From the NCBI RefSeq assembly GCF_024679245.1, contig NC_090178.1, positions 49,622,831-49,686,830 of the forward strand: a stretch of 64,000 bases of DNA. The letters are read 5' to 3'. Positions 39,701 to 53,200 of this stretch are shown one piece after another. The position numbers were made by a program, and so were the translations under genes. Every line of letters begins with the position of its first letter. Within the stretch, counting starts at the first letter, position 1. Below the pieces are notes generated by a model that saw nothing but the letters and a program-made list of their open reading frames with translations, was not told where the DNA came from and did no database searches. The stretch is from Pseudorasbora parva. Its lineage: Eukaryota; Chordata; Actinopteri; Cypriniformes; Gobionidae.

Positions 39701-42700
39701 ATGCTCTTATGGGTCGTATTTCATGAGTTAAAATATTGTCAATAGGAGCACAACTTTAGTAAACGCTCCTGTGGGTCGTATTTCATGAGTTAAAATATTG
39801 TCGATAGGAGCACAACTTTAGTAAACGCTCCTCTGGGTCGTATTTCATGAGTCAAAATATTGTCGATAGGGGCACAACTTTAGTAAACGCTCCTCTGGGT
39901 CGTATTTCATGAGTTAAAATATTGTCGATAGGGGCACAACTTTAGTAAACGCTCCTCTGGGTCGTATTTCATGAGTTAAAATATTGTCGATAGGGGCACA
40001 ACTTTAGTAAACTCTCCTGTGGGTCGTATTTCATGAGTTAAAATATTGTCGATAGGAGCACAACTTTAGTAAACGCTCCTCTGGGTCGTATTTCATGAGT
40101 TAAAATATTGTCGATAGGGGCACAACTTTAGTAAACACTCCTATGGGTCGTATTTCATGAGTTAAAATATTGTCGATAGGAGCACAACATTAGTAAACGC
40201 TCCTGTGGGTCGTATTTCATGAGTTAAAATATTGTCGATAAGGGCACAACTTTAGTAAACGCTCCTCTGGGTCGTATTTCATGAGTTAAAATATTGTCAA
40301 TAGGAGCACAACTTTAGTAAACGCTCCTATGGGTCGTATTTCATGTGTTAAAATATTGTCAATAGGAGCACAACTTTAGTAAACACTCCTATGGGTCGTA
40401 TTTCATGAGTTAAAATATTGTCGATAGGGGCACAACTTTAGTAAACGCTCCTATGTGTCGTATTTCATGAGTCAAAATATTGTCAATAGGAGCACAACTT
40501 TAGTAAACACTCCTCTGGGTCGTATTTCATGAGTTAAAATATTGTCGATAGGGGCACAACTTTAGTAAACGCTCCTCTGGGTCGTATTTCATGAGTTAAA
40601 ATATTGTCGATAGGGGCACAACTTTAGTAAACTCTCCTGTGGGTCGTATTTCATGAGTTAAAATATTGTCGATAGGAGCACAACTTTAGTAAACGCTCCT
40701 CTGGGTCGTATTTCATGAGTTAAAATATTGTCGATAGGGGCACAACTTTAGTAAACACTCCTATGGGTCGTATTTCATGAGTTAAAATATTGTCGATAGG
40801 AGCACAACATTAGTAAACGCTCCTGTGGGTCGTATTTCATGAGTTAAAATATTGTCGATAAGGGCACAACTTTAGTAAACGCTCCTCTGGGTCGTATTTC
40901 ATGAGTTAAAATATTGTCAATAGGAGCACAACTTTAGTAAACGCTCCTATGGGTCGTATTTCATGTGTTAAAATATTGTCAATAGGAGCACAACTTTAGT
41001 AAACACTCCTATGGGTCGTATTTCATGAGTTAAAATATTGTCGATAGGGGCACAACTTTAGTAAACGCTCCTATGTGTCGTATTTCATGAGTCAAAATAT
41101 TGTCAATAGGAGCACAACTTTAGTAAACACTCCTATGGGTCGTATTTCATGAGTTAAAATATTGTCGATAGGGGCACAACTTTAGTAAACGCTCCTCTGG
41201 GTCGTATTTCATGAGTCAAAATATTGTCAATAGGAGCACAACTTTAGTAAACACTCCTATGGGTCGTATTTCATGAGTTAAAATATTGTCGATAAGGGCA
41301 CAACTTTAGTAAACGCTCCTATGTGTCGTATTTCATGAGTTAAAATATTGTCAATAGGAGCACAACTTTAGTAAACGCTCCTATGGGTCGTATTTCATGA
41401 GTTAAAATATTGTCGATAGGGAGCACAACTTTAGTAAACGCTCTTATGGGTCGTATTTCATGAGTTAAAATATTGTCGATAGGAGCACAACTTTAGTAAA
41501 CGCTCCTATGGGTCGTATTTCATGAGTTAAAATATTGTCGATAGGGGCACAACTTTAGTAAACGCTCCTATGGGTCGTATTTCATGAGTTAAAATATTGT
41601 CGATAGGGAGCACAACTTTAGTAAACGCTCTTATGGGTCGTATTTCATGAGTTAAAATATTGTCGATAGGAGCACAACTTTAGTAAACGCTCCTATGTGT
41701 CGTATTTCATGAGTTAAAATATTGTCGATAGGGGCACAACTTTAGTAAACGCTCCTCTGGGTCGTATTTCATGAGTTAAAATATTGTTGATAGGAGCACA
41801 ACTTTAGTAAACGCTCCTGTGGGTCGTATTTCATGAGTTAAAATATTGTCGATAGGAGCACAACTTTAGTAAACGCTCCTGTGGGTCGTATTTCATGAGT
41901 TAAAATATTGTCGATAGGGGCACAACTTTAGTAAACGCTCCTATGTGTCGTATTTCATGAGTTAAAATATTGTCGATAGGGAGCACAACTTTAGTAAACG
42001 CTCTTATGGGTCGTATTTCATGAGTTAAAATATTGTCGATAGGAGCACAACTTTAGTAAACGCTCCTATGGGTCGTATTTCATGAGTTAAATATTGTCAA
42101 TAGGAGCACAACTTTAGTAAACGCTCCTATGGGTCGTATTTCATGAGTTAAAATATTGTCGATAGGGAGCACAACTTTAGTAAACGCTCTTATGGGTCGT
42201 ATTTCATGAGTTAAAATATTGTCGATAGGAGCACAACTTTAGTAAACGCTCCTATGGGTCGTATTTCATGAGTTAAAATATTGTCGATAGGGGCACAACT
42301 TTAGTAAACGCTCCTATGGGTCGTATTTCATGAGTTAAAATATTGTCGATAGGGAGCACAACTTTAGTAAACGCTCTTATGGGTCGTATTTCATGAGTTA
42401 AAATATTGTCGATAGGAGCACAACTTTAGTAAACGCTCCTATGTGTCGTATTTCATGAGTTAAAATATTGTCGATAGGGGCACAACTTTAGTAAACGCTC
42501 CTCTGGGTCGTATTTCATGAGTTAAAATATTGTTGATAGGAGCACAACTTTAGTAAACGCTCCTGTGGGTCGTATTTCATGAGTTAAAATATTGTCGATA
42601 GGAGCACAACTTTAGTAAACGCTCCTGTGGGTCGTATTTCATGAGTTAAAATATTGTCGATAGGGGCACAACTTTAGTAAACGCTCCTATGTGTCGTATT

Positions 42701-45009
42701 TCATGAGTTAAAATATTGTCGATAGGGAGCACAACTTTAGTAAACGCTCTTATGGGTCGTATTTCATGAGTTAAAATATTGTCGATAGGAGCACAACTTT
42801 AGTAAACGCTCCTATGGGTCGTATTTCATGAGTTAAAATATTGTCAATAGGAGCACAACTTTAGTAAACGCTCCTATGGGTCGTATTTCATGAGTTAAAA
42901 TATTGTCAATAGGAGCACAACTTTAGTAAACGCTCCTGTGGGTCGTATTTCATGAGTTAAAATATTGTCAATAGGAGCACAACTTTAGTAAACGCTCCTG
43001 TGGGTCGTATTTCATGAGTTAAAATATTGTCAATAGGAGCACAACTTTAGTAAACGCTCCTGTGGGTCGTATTTCATGAGTTAAAATATTGTCAATAGGA
43101 GCACAACTTTAGTAAACGCTCCTGTGGGTCGTATTTCATGAGTTAAAATATTGTCGATAGGGGCACAACTTTAGTAAACGCTCCTATGGGTCGTATTTCA
43201 TGAGTTAAAATATTGTCGATAGGGGCACAACTTTAGTAAACGCTCCTATGGGTCGTATTTCATGAGTTAAAATATTGTCGATAGGAGCACAACTTTAGTA
43301 AACGCTCCTCTGGGTCGTATTTCATGAGTTAAAATATTGTCAATAGGAGCACAACTTTAGTAAACGCTCTTATGGGTCGTATTTCATGAGTTAAAATATT
43401 GTCAATAGGAGCACAACTTTAGTAAATGCTCTTATGGGTCGTATTTCATGAGTTAAAATATTGTCAATAGGAGCACAACTTTAGTAAACGCTCCTGTGGG
43501 TCGTATTTCATGAGTTTAAATATTGTCAATAGGAGCACAACTTTAGTAAATGCTCTTATGGGTCGTATTTCATGAGTTAAAATATTGTCAATAGGAGCAC
43601 AACTTTAGTAAATGCTCTTATGGGTCGTATTTCATGAGTTAAAATATTGTCAATAGGAGCACAACTTTAGTAAATGCTCTTATGGGTCGTATTTCATGAG
43701 TTAAAATATTGTCAATAGGAGCACAACTTTAGTAAATGCTCTTATGGGTCGTATTTCATGAGTTTAAATATTGTCAATAGGAGCACAACTTTAGTAAATG
43801 CTCTTATGGGTCGTATTTCATGAGTTAAAATATTGTCAATAGGAGCACAACTTTAGTAAACGCTCCTGTGGGTCGTATTTCATGAGTTAAAATATTGTCG
43901 ATAGGGGCACAACTTTAGTAAACGCTCTTATGGGTCGTATTTCATGAGTTTAAATATTGTCAATAGGAGCACAACTTTAGTAAATGCTCTTATGGGTCGT
44001 ATTTCATGAGTTAAAATATTGTCAATAGGAGCACAACTTTAGTAAACGCTCCTGTGGGTCGTATTTGATGAGTTAAAATATTGTCGATAGGAGCACAACT
44101 TTAGTAAACGATCCTATGGGTCGTATTTCATGAGTTAAAATATTGTCGATAGGAGCACAACTTTAGTAAACGATCCTATGGGTCGTATTTCATGAGTTAA
44201 AATATTGTCAATAGGAGCACAACTTTAGTAAACGCTCCTGTGGGTCGTATTTCATGAGTTAAAATATTGTCAATAGGAGCACAACTTTAGTAAACGCTCC
44301 TGTGGGTCGTATTTCATGAGTTAAAATATTGTCAATAGGAGCACAACTTTAGTAAACGCTCCTGTGGGTCGTATTTCATGAGTTAAAATATTGTCAATAG
44401 GAGCACAACTTTAGTAAACGCTCCTGTGGGTCGTATTTCATGAGTTAAAATATTGTCGATAGGGGCACAACTTTAGTAAACGCTCCTATGGGTCGTATTT
44501 CATGAGTTAAAATATTGTCGATAGGGGCACAACTTTAGTAAACGCTCCTATGGGTCGTATTTCATGAGTTAAAATATTGTCGATAGGAGCACAACTTTAG
44601 TAAACGCTCCTCTGGGTCGTATTTCATGAGTTAAAATATTGTCAATAGGAGCACAACTTTAGTAAACGCTCTTATGGGTCGTATTTCATGAGTTAAAATA
44701 TTGTCAATAGGAGCACAACTTTAGTAAATGCTCTTATGGGTCGTATTTCATGAGTTAAAATATTGTCAATAGGAGCACAACTTTAGTAAACGCTCCTGTG
44801 GGTCGTATTTCATGAGTTAAAATATTGTCAATAGGAGCACAACTTTAGTAAATGCTCTTATGGGTCGTATTTCATGAGTTTAAATATTGTCAATAGGAGC
44901 ACAACTTTAGTAAATGCTCTTATGGGTCGTATTTCATGAGTTAAAATATTGTCAATAGGAGCACAACTTTAGTAAACGCTCCTGTGGGTCGTATTTCATG
45001 AGTTAAAAT

Positions 45010-48000
45010 ATTGTCGATAGGAGCACAACTTTAGTAAACGCTCCTCTGGGTCGTATTTCATGAGTCAAAATATTGTCGATAGGGGCACAACTTTAGTAAA
45101 CGCTCCTCTGGGTCGTATTTCATGAGTTAAAATATTGTCGATAGGGGCACAACTTTAGTAAACGCTCCTCTGGGTCGTATTTCATGAGTTAAAATATTGT
45201 CGATAGGGGCACAACTTTAGTAAACTCTCCTGTGGGTCGTATTTCATGAGTTAAAATATTGTCGATAGGAGCACAACTTTAGTAAACGCTCCTCTGGGTC
45301 GTATTTCATGAGTTAAAATATTGTCGATAGGGGCACAACTTTAGTAAACACTCCTATGGGTCGTATTTCATGAGTTAAAATATTGTCGATAGGAGCACAA
45401 CATTAGTAAACGCTCCTGTGGGTCGTATTTCATGAGTTAAAATATTGTCGATAAGGGCACAACTTTAGTAAATGCTCCTCTGGGTCGTATTTCATGAGTT
45501 AAAATATTGTCAATAGGAGCACAACTTTAGTAAACGCTCCTATGGGTCGTATTTCATGTGTTAAAATATTGTCAATAGGAGCACAACTTTAGTAAACACT
45601 CCTATGGGTCGTATTTCATGAGTTAAAATATTGTCGATAGGGGCACAACTTTAGTAAACGCTCCTATGTGTCGTATTTCATGAGTCAAAATATTGTCAAT
45701 AGGAGCACAACTTTAGTAAACACTCCTATGGGTCGTATTTCATGAGTTAAAATATTGTCGATAGGGGCACAACTTTAGTAAACGCTCCTCTGGGTCGTAT
45801 TTCATGAGTCAAAATATTGTCAATAGGAGCACAACTTTAGTAAACACTCCTATGGGTCGTATTTCATGAGTTAAAATATTGTCGATAAGGGCACAACTTT
45901 AGTAAACGCTCCTATGTGTCGTATTTCATGAGTTAAAATATTGTCAATAGGAGCACAACTTTAGTAAACGCTCCTATGGGTCGTATTTCATGAGTTAAAA
46001 TATTGTCGATAGGGAGCACAACTTTAGTAAACGCTCTTATGGGTCGTATTTCATGAGTTAAAATATTGTCGATAGGAGCACAACTTTAGTAAACGCTCCT
46101 ATGGGTCGTATTTCATGAGTTAAAATATTGTCGATAGGGGCACAACTTTAGTAAACGCTCCTATGGGTCGTATTTCATGAGTTAAAATATTGTCGATAGG
46201 GAGCACAACTTTAGTAAACGCTCTTATGGGTCGTATTTCATGAGTTAAAATATTGTCGATAGGAGCACAACTTTAGTAAACGCTCCTATGTGTCGTATTT
46301 CATGAGTTAAAATATTGTCGATAGGGGCACAACTTTAGTAAACGCTCCTCTGGGTCGTATTTCATGAGTTAAAATATTGTTGATAGGAGCACAACTTTAG
46401 TAAACGCTCCTGTGGGTCGTATTTCATGAGTTAAAATATTGTCGATAGGAGCACAACTTTAGTAAACGCTCCTGTGGGTCGTATTTCATGAGTTAAAATA
46501 TTGTCGATAGGGGCACAACTTTAGTAAACGCTCCTATGTGTCGTATTTCATGAGTTAAAATATTGTCGATAGGGAGCACAACTTTAGTAAACGCTCTTAT
46601 GGGTCGTATTTCATGAGTTAAAATATTGTCGATAGGAGCACAACTTTAGTAAACGCTCCTATGGGTCGTATTTCATGAGTTAAAATATTGTCAATAGGAG
46701 CACAACTTTAGTAAACGCTCCTATGGGTCGTATTTCATGAGTTAAAATATTGTCAATAGGAGCACAACTTTAGTAAACGCTCCTGTGGGTCGTATTTCAT
46801 GAGTTAAAATATTGTCAATAGGAGCACAACTTTAGTAAACGCTCCTGTGGGTCGTATTTCATGAGTTAAAATATTGTCAATAGGAGCACAACTTTAGTAA
46901 ACGCTCCTGTGGGTCGTATTTCATGAGTTAAAATATTGTCAATAGGAGCACAACTTTAGTAAACGCTCCTGTGGGTCGTATTTCATGAGTTAAAATATTG
47001 TCGATAGGGGCACAACTTTAGTAAACGCTCCTATGGGTCGTATTTCATGAGTTAAAATATTGTCGATAGGGGCACAACTTAAGTAAACGCTCCTATGGGT
47101 CGTATTTCATGAGTTAAAATATTGTCGATAGGAGCACAACTTTAGTAAACGCTCCTCTGGGTCGTATTTCATGAGTTAAATTATTGTCGATAGGGGCACA
47201 ACTTTAGTAAACACTCCTATGGGTCGTATTTCATGAGTTAAAATATTGTCGATAGGAGCACAACATTAGTAAACGCTCCTGTGGGTCGTATTTCATGAGT
47301 TAAAATATTGTCGATAAGGGCACAACTTTAGTAAACGCTCCTCTGGGTCGTATTTCATGAGTTAAAATATTGTCAATAGGAGCACAACTTTAGTAAACGC
47401 TCCTATGGGTCGTATTTCATGTGTTAAAATATTGTCAATAGGAGCACAACTTTAGTAAACACTACTATGGGTCGTATTTCATGAGTTAAAATATTGTCGA
47501 TAGGGGCACAACTTTAGTAAACGCTCCTATGTGTCGTATTTCATGAGTCAAAATATTGTCAATAGGAGCACAACTTTAGTAAACACTCCTATGGGTCGTA
47601 TTTCATGAGTTAAAATATTGTCGATAGGGGCACAACTTTAGTAAACGCTCCTCTGGGTCGTATTTCATGAGTCAAAATATTGTCAATAGGAGCACAACTT
47701 TAGTAAACACTCCTATGGGTCGTATTTCATGAGTTAAAATATTGTCGATAAGGGCACAACTTTAGTAAACGCTCCTATGTGTCGTATTTCATGAGTTAAA
47801 ATATTGTCAATAGGAGCACAACTTTAGTAAACGCTCCTATGGGTCGTATTTCATGAGTTAAAATATTGTCGATAGGGAGCACAACTTTAGTAAACGCTCT
47901 TATGGGTCGTATTTCATGAGTTAAAATATTGTCGATAGGAGCACAACTTTAGTAAACGCTCCTATGGGTCGTATTTCATGAGTTAAAATATTGTCGATAG

Positions 48001-50212
48001 GGGCACAACTTTAGTAAACGCTCCTATGGGTCGTATTTCATGAGTTAAAATATTGTCGATAGGAGCACAACTTTAGTAAACGCTCCTCTGGGTCGTATTT
48101 CATGAGTCAAAATATTGTCGATAGGGGCACAACTTTAGTAAACGCTCCTCTGGGTCGTATTTCATGAGTTAAAATATTGTCGATAGGGGCACAACTTTAG
48201 TAAACGCTCCTCTGGGTCGTATTTCATGAGTTAAAATATTGTCGATAGGGGCACAACTTTAGTAAACTCTCCTGTGGGTCGTATTTCATGAGTTAAAATA
48301 TTGTCGATAGGAGCACAACTTTAGTAAACGCTCCTCTGGGTCGTATTTCATGAGTTAAAATATTGTCGATAGGGGCACAACTTTAGTAAACACTCCTATG
48401 GGTCGTATTTCATGAGTTAAAATATTGTCGATAGGAGCACAACATTAGTAAACGCTCCTGTGGGTCGTATTTCATGAGTTAAAATATTGTCGATAAGGGC
48501 ACAACTTTAGTAAACGCTCCTCTGGGTCGTATTTCATGAGTTAAAATATTGTCAATAGGAGCACAACTTTAGTAAACGCTCCTATGGGTCGTATTTCATG
48601 TGTTAAAATATTGTCAATAGGAGCACAACTTTAGTAAACACTCCTATGGGTCGTATTTCATGAGTTAAAATATTGTCGATAGGGGCACAACTTTAGTAAA
48701 CGCTCCTATGTGTCGTATTTCATGAGTCAAAATATTGTCAATAGGAGCACAACTTTAGTAAACACTCCTATGGGTCGTATTTCATGAGTTAAAATATTGT
48801 CGATAGGGGCACAACTTTAGTAAACGCTCCTCTGGTTCGTATTTCATGAGTCAAAATATTGTCAATAGGAGCACAACTTTAGTAAACACTCCTATGGGTC
48901 GTATTTCATGAGTTAAAATATTGTCGATAAGGGCACAACTTTAGTAAACGCTCCTATGTGTCGTATTTCATGAGTTAAAATATTGTCAATAGGAGCACAA
49001 CTTTAGTAAACGCTCCTATGGGTCGTATTTCATGAGTTAAAATATTGTCGATAGGGAGCACAACTTTAGTAAACGCTCTTATGGGTCGTATTTCATGAGT
49101 TAAAATATTGTCGATAGGAGCACAACTTTAGTAAACGCTCCTATGGGTCGTATTTCATGAGTTAAAATATTGTCGATAGGGGCACAACTTTAGTAAACGC
49201 TCCTATGGGTCGTATTTCATGAGTTAAAATATTGTCGATAGGGAGCACAACTTTAGTAAACGCTCTTATGGGTCGTATTTCATGAGTTAAAATATTGTCG
49301 ATAGGAGCACAACTTTAGTAAACGCTCCTATGTGTCGTATTTCATGAGTTAAAATATTGTCGATAGGGGCACAACTTTAGTAAACGCTCCTCTGGGTCGT
49401 ATTTCATGAGTTAAAATATTGTTGATAGGAGCACAACTTTAGTAAACGCTCCTGTGGGTCGTATTTCATGAGTTAAAATATTGTCGATAGGAGCACAACT
49501 TTAGTAAACGCTCCTGTGGGTCGTATTTCATGAGTTAAAATATTGTCGATAGGGGCACAACTTTAGTAAACGCTCCTATGTGTCGTATTTCATGAGTTAA
49601 AATATTGTCGATAGGGAGCACAACTTTAGTAAACGCTCTTATGGGTCGTATTTCATGAGTTAAAATATTGTCGATAGGAGCACAACTTTAGTAAACGCTC
49701 CTATGGGTCGTATTTCATGAGTTAAAATATTGTCAATAGGAGCACAACTTTAGTAAACGCTCCTATGGGTCGTATTTCATGAGTTAAAATATTGTCAATA
49801 GGAGCACAACTTTAGTAAACGCTCCTGTGGGTCGTATTTCATGAGTTAAAATATTGTCAATAGGAGCACAACTTTAGTAAACGCTCCTGTGGGTCGTATT
49901 TCATGAGTTAAAATATTGTCAATAGGAGCACAACTTTAGTAAACGCTCCTGTGGGTCGTATTTCATGAGTTAAAATATTGTCAATAGGAGCACAACTTTA
50001 GTAAACGCTCCTGTGGGTCGTATTTCATGAGTTAAAATATTGTCGATAGGGGCACAACTTTAGTAAACGCTCCTATGGGTCGTATTTCATGAGTTAAAAT
50101 ATTGTCGATAGGGGCACAACTTTAGTAAACGCTCCTATGGGTCGTATTTCATGAGTTAAAATATTGTCGATAGGAGCACAACTTTAGTAAACGCTCCTCT
50201 GGGTCGTATTTC
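45010..50212. repeat. Internal duplication, offset 3042 bp (49 monomers)
   Basis: The block 45010-47170 recurs at 48052-50212, with AAACTCTCC markers at 45224 and 48266 and the same series of 63-bp monomers. It ends where the left copy carries TTATTGTCG (near 47180). Confidence 0.75.
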
Positions 50213-53200
50213 ATGAGTTAAAATATTGTCAATAGGAGCACAACTTTAGTAAACGCTCTTATGGGTCGTATTTCATGAGTTAAAATATTGTCAATAGGAG
50301 CACAACTTTAGTAAATGCTCTTATGGGTCGTATTTCATGAGTTAAAATATTGTCAATAGGAGCACAACTTTAGTAAACGCTCCTGTGGGTCGTATTTCAT
50401 GAGTTAAAATATTGTCAATAGGAGCACAACTTTAGTAAATGCTCTTATGGGTCGTATTTCATGAGTTTAAATATTGTCAATAGGAGCACAACTTTAGTAA
50501 ATGCTCTTATGGGTCGTATTTCATGAGTTAAAATATTGTCAATAGGAGCACAACTTTAGTAAACGCTCCTGTGGGTCGTATTTCATGAGTTAAAATATTG
50601 TCGATAGGAGCACAACTTTAGTAAACGATCCTCTGGGTCGTATTTCATGAGTTAAAATATTGTCGATAGGGGCACAACTTTAGTAAACGCTCCTGTGGGT
50701 CGTATTTCATGAGTCAAAATATTGTCGATAGGAGCACAACTTTAGTAAACGCTCCTCTGGGTCGTATTTCATGAGTTAAAATATTGTCGATAGGGGCACA
50801 ACTTTAGTAAACGCTCCTCTGGGTCGTATTTCATGAGTTAAAATATTGTCGATAGGGGCACAACTTTAGTAAACTCTCCTGTGGGTCGTATTTCATGAGT
50901 TAAAATATTGTCGATAGGAGCACAACTTTAGTAAACGCTCCTCTGGGTCGTATTTCATGAGTTAAAATATTGTCGATAGGGGCACAACTTTAGTAAACAC
51001 TCCTATGGGTCGTATTTCATGAGTTAAAATATTGTCGATAGGAGCACAACATTAGTAAACGCTCCTGTGGGTCGTATTTCATGAGTTAAAATATTGTCGA
51101 TAAGGGCACAACTTTAGTAAACGCTCCTCTGGGTCGTATTTCATGAGTTAAAATATTGTCAATAGGAGCACAACTTTAGTAAACGCTCCTATGGGTCGTA
51201 TTTCATGTGTTAAAATATTGTCAATAGGAGCACAACTTTAGTAAACACTCCTATGGGTCGTATTTCATGAGTTAAAATATTGTCGATAGGGGCACAACTT
51301 TAGTAAACGCTCCTATGTGTCGTATTTCATGAGTCAAAATATTGTCAATAGGAGCACAACTTTAGTAAACACTCCTATGGGTCGTATTTCATGAGTTAAA
51401 ATATTGTCGATAGGGGCACAACTTTAGTAAACGCTCCTCTGGGTCGTATTTCATGAGTCAAAATATTGTCAATAGGAGCACAACTTTAGTAAACACTCCT
51501 ATGGGTCGTATTTCATGAGTTAAAATATTGTCGATAAGGGCACAACTTTAGTAAACGCTCCTATGTGTCGTATTTCATGAGTTAAAATATTGTCAATAGG
51601 AGCACAACTTTAGTAAACGCTCCTATGGGTCGTATTTCATGAGTTAAAATATTGTCGATAGGGAGCACAACTTTAGTAAACGCTCTTATGGGTCGTATTT
51701 CATGAGTTAAAATATTGTCGATAGGAGCACAACTTTAGTAAACGCTCCTATGGGTCGTATTTCATGAGTTAAAATATTGTCGATAGGGGCACAACTTTAG
51801 TAAACGCTCCTATGGGTCGTATTTCATGAGTTAAAATATTGTCGATAGGGAGCACAACTTTAGTAAACGCTCTTATGGGTCGTATTTCATGAGTTAAAAT
51901 ATTGTCGATAGGGGCACAACTTTAGTAAACGCTCCTATGTGTCGTATTTCATGAGTTAAAATATTGTCGATAGGGGCACAACTTTAGTAAACGCTCCTCT
52001 GGGTCGTATTTCATGAGTTAAAATATTGTCGATAGGAGCACAACTTTAGTAAACGCTCCTATGGGTCGTATTTCATGAGTTAAAATATTGTCGATAGGAG
52101 CACAACTTTAGTAAACGCTCCTGTGGGTCGTATTTCATGAGTTAAAATATTGTCGATAGGGGCACAACTTTAGTAAACGCTCCTATGTGTCGTATTTCAT
52201 GAGTTAAAATATTGTCGATAGGGAGCACAACTTTAGTAAACGCTCTTATGGGTCGTATTTCATGAGTTAAAATATTGTCGATAGGAGCACAACTTTAGTA
52301 AACGCTCCTATGGGTCGTATTTCATGAGTTAAAATATTGTCAATAGGAGCACAACTTTAGTAAACGCTCCTGTGGGTCGTATTTCATGAGTTAAAATATT
52401 GTCAATAGGAGCACAACTTTAGTAAACGCTCCTATGGGTCGTATTTCATGAGTTAAAATATTGTCGATAGGGGCACAACTTTAGTAAACGCTCCTCTGGG
52501 TCGTATTTCATGAGTCAAAATATTGTCAATAGGAGCACAACTTTAGTAAACACTCCTATGGGTCGTATTTCATGAGTTAAAATATTGTCGATAAGGGCAC
52601 AACTTTAGTAAACGCTCCTATGTGTCGTATTTCATGAGTTAAAATATTGTCAATAGGAGCACAACTTTAGTAAACGCTCCTATGGGTCGTATTTCATGAG
52701 TTAAAATATTGTCGATAGGGAGCACAACTTTAGTAAACGCTCCTGTGGGTCGTATTTCATGAGTTAAAATATTGTCGATAGGGGCACAACTTTAGTAAAC
52801 GCTCTTATGGGTCGTATTTCATGAGTTAAAATATTGTCGATAGGAGCACAACTTTAGTAAACGCTCCTATAGGTCGTATTTCATGAGTTAAAATATTGTC
52901 GATAGGGGCACAACTTTAGTAAACGCTCCTATGGGTCGTATTTCATGAGTTAAAATATTGTCGATAGGGAGCACAACTTTAGTAAACGCTCTTATGGGTC
53001 GTATTTCATGAGTTAAAATATTGTCGATAGGAGCACAACTTTAGTAAACGCTCCTATGTGTCGTATTTCATGAGTTAAAATATTGTCGATAGGGGCACAA
53101 CTTTAGTAAACGCTCCTCTGGGTCGTATTTCATGAGTTAAAATATTGTTGATAGGAGCACAACTTTAGTAAACGCTCCTGTGGGTCGTATTTCATGAGTT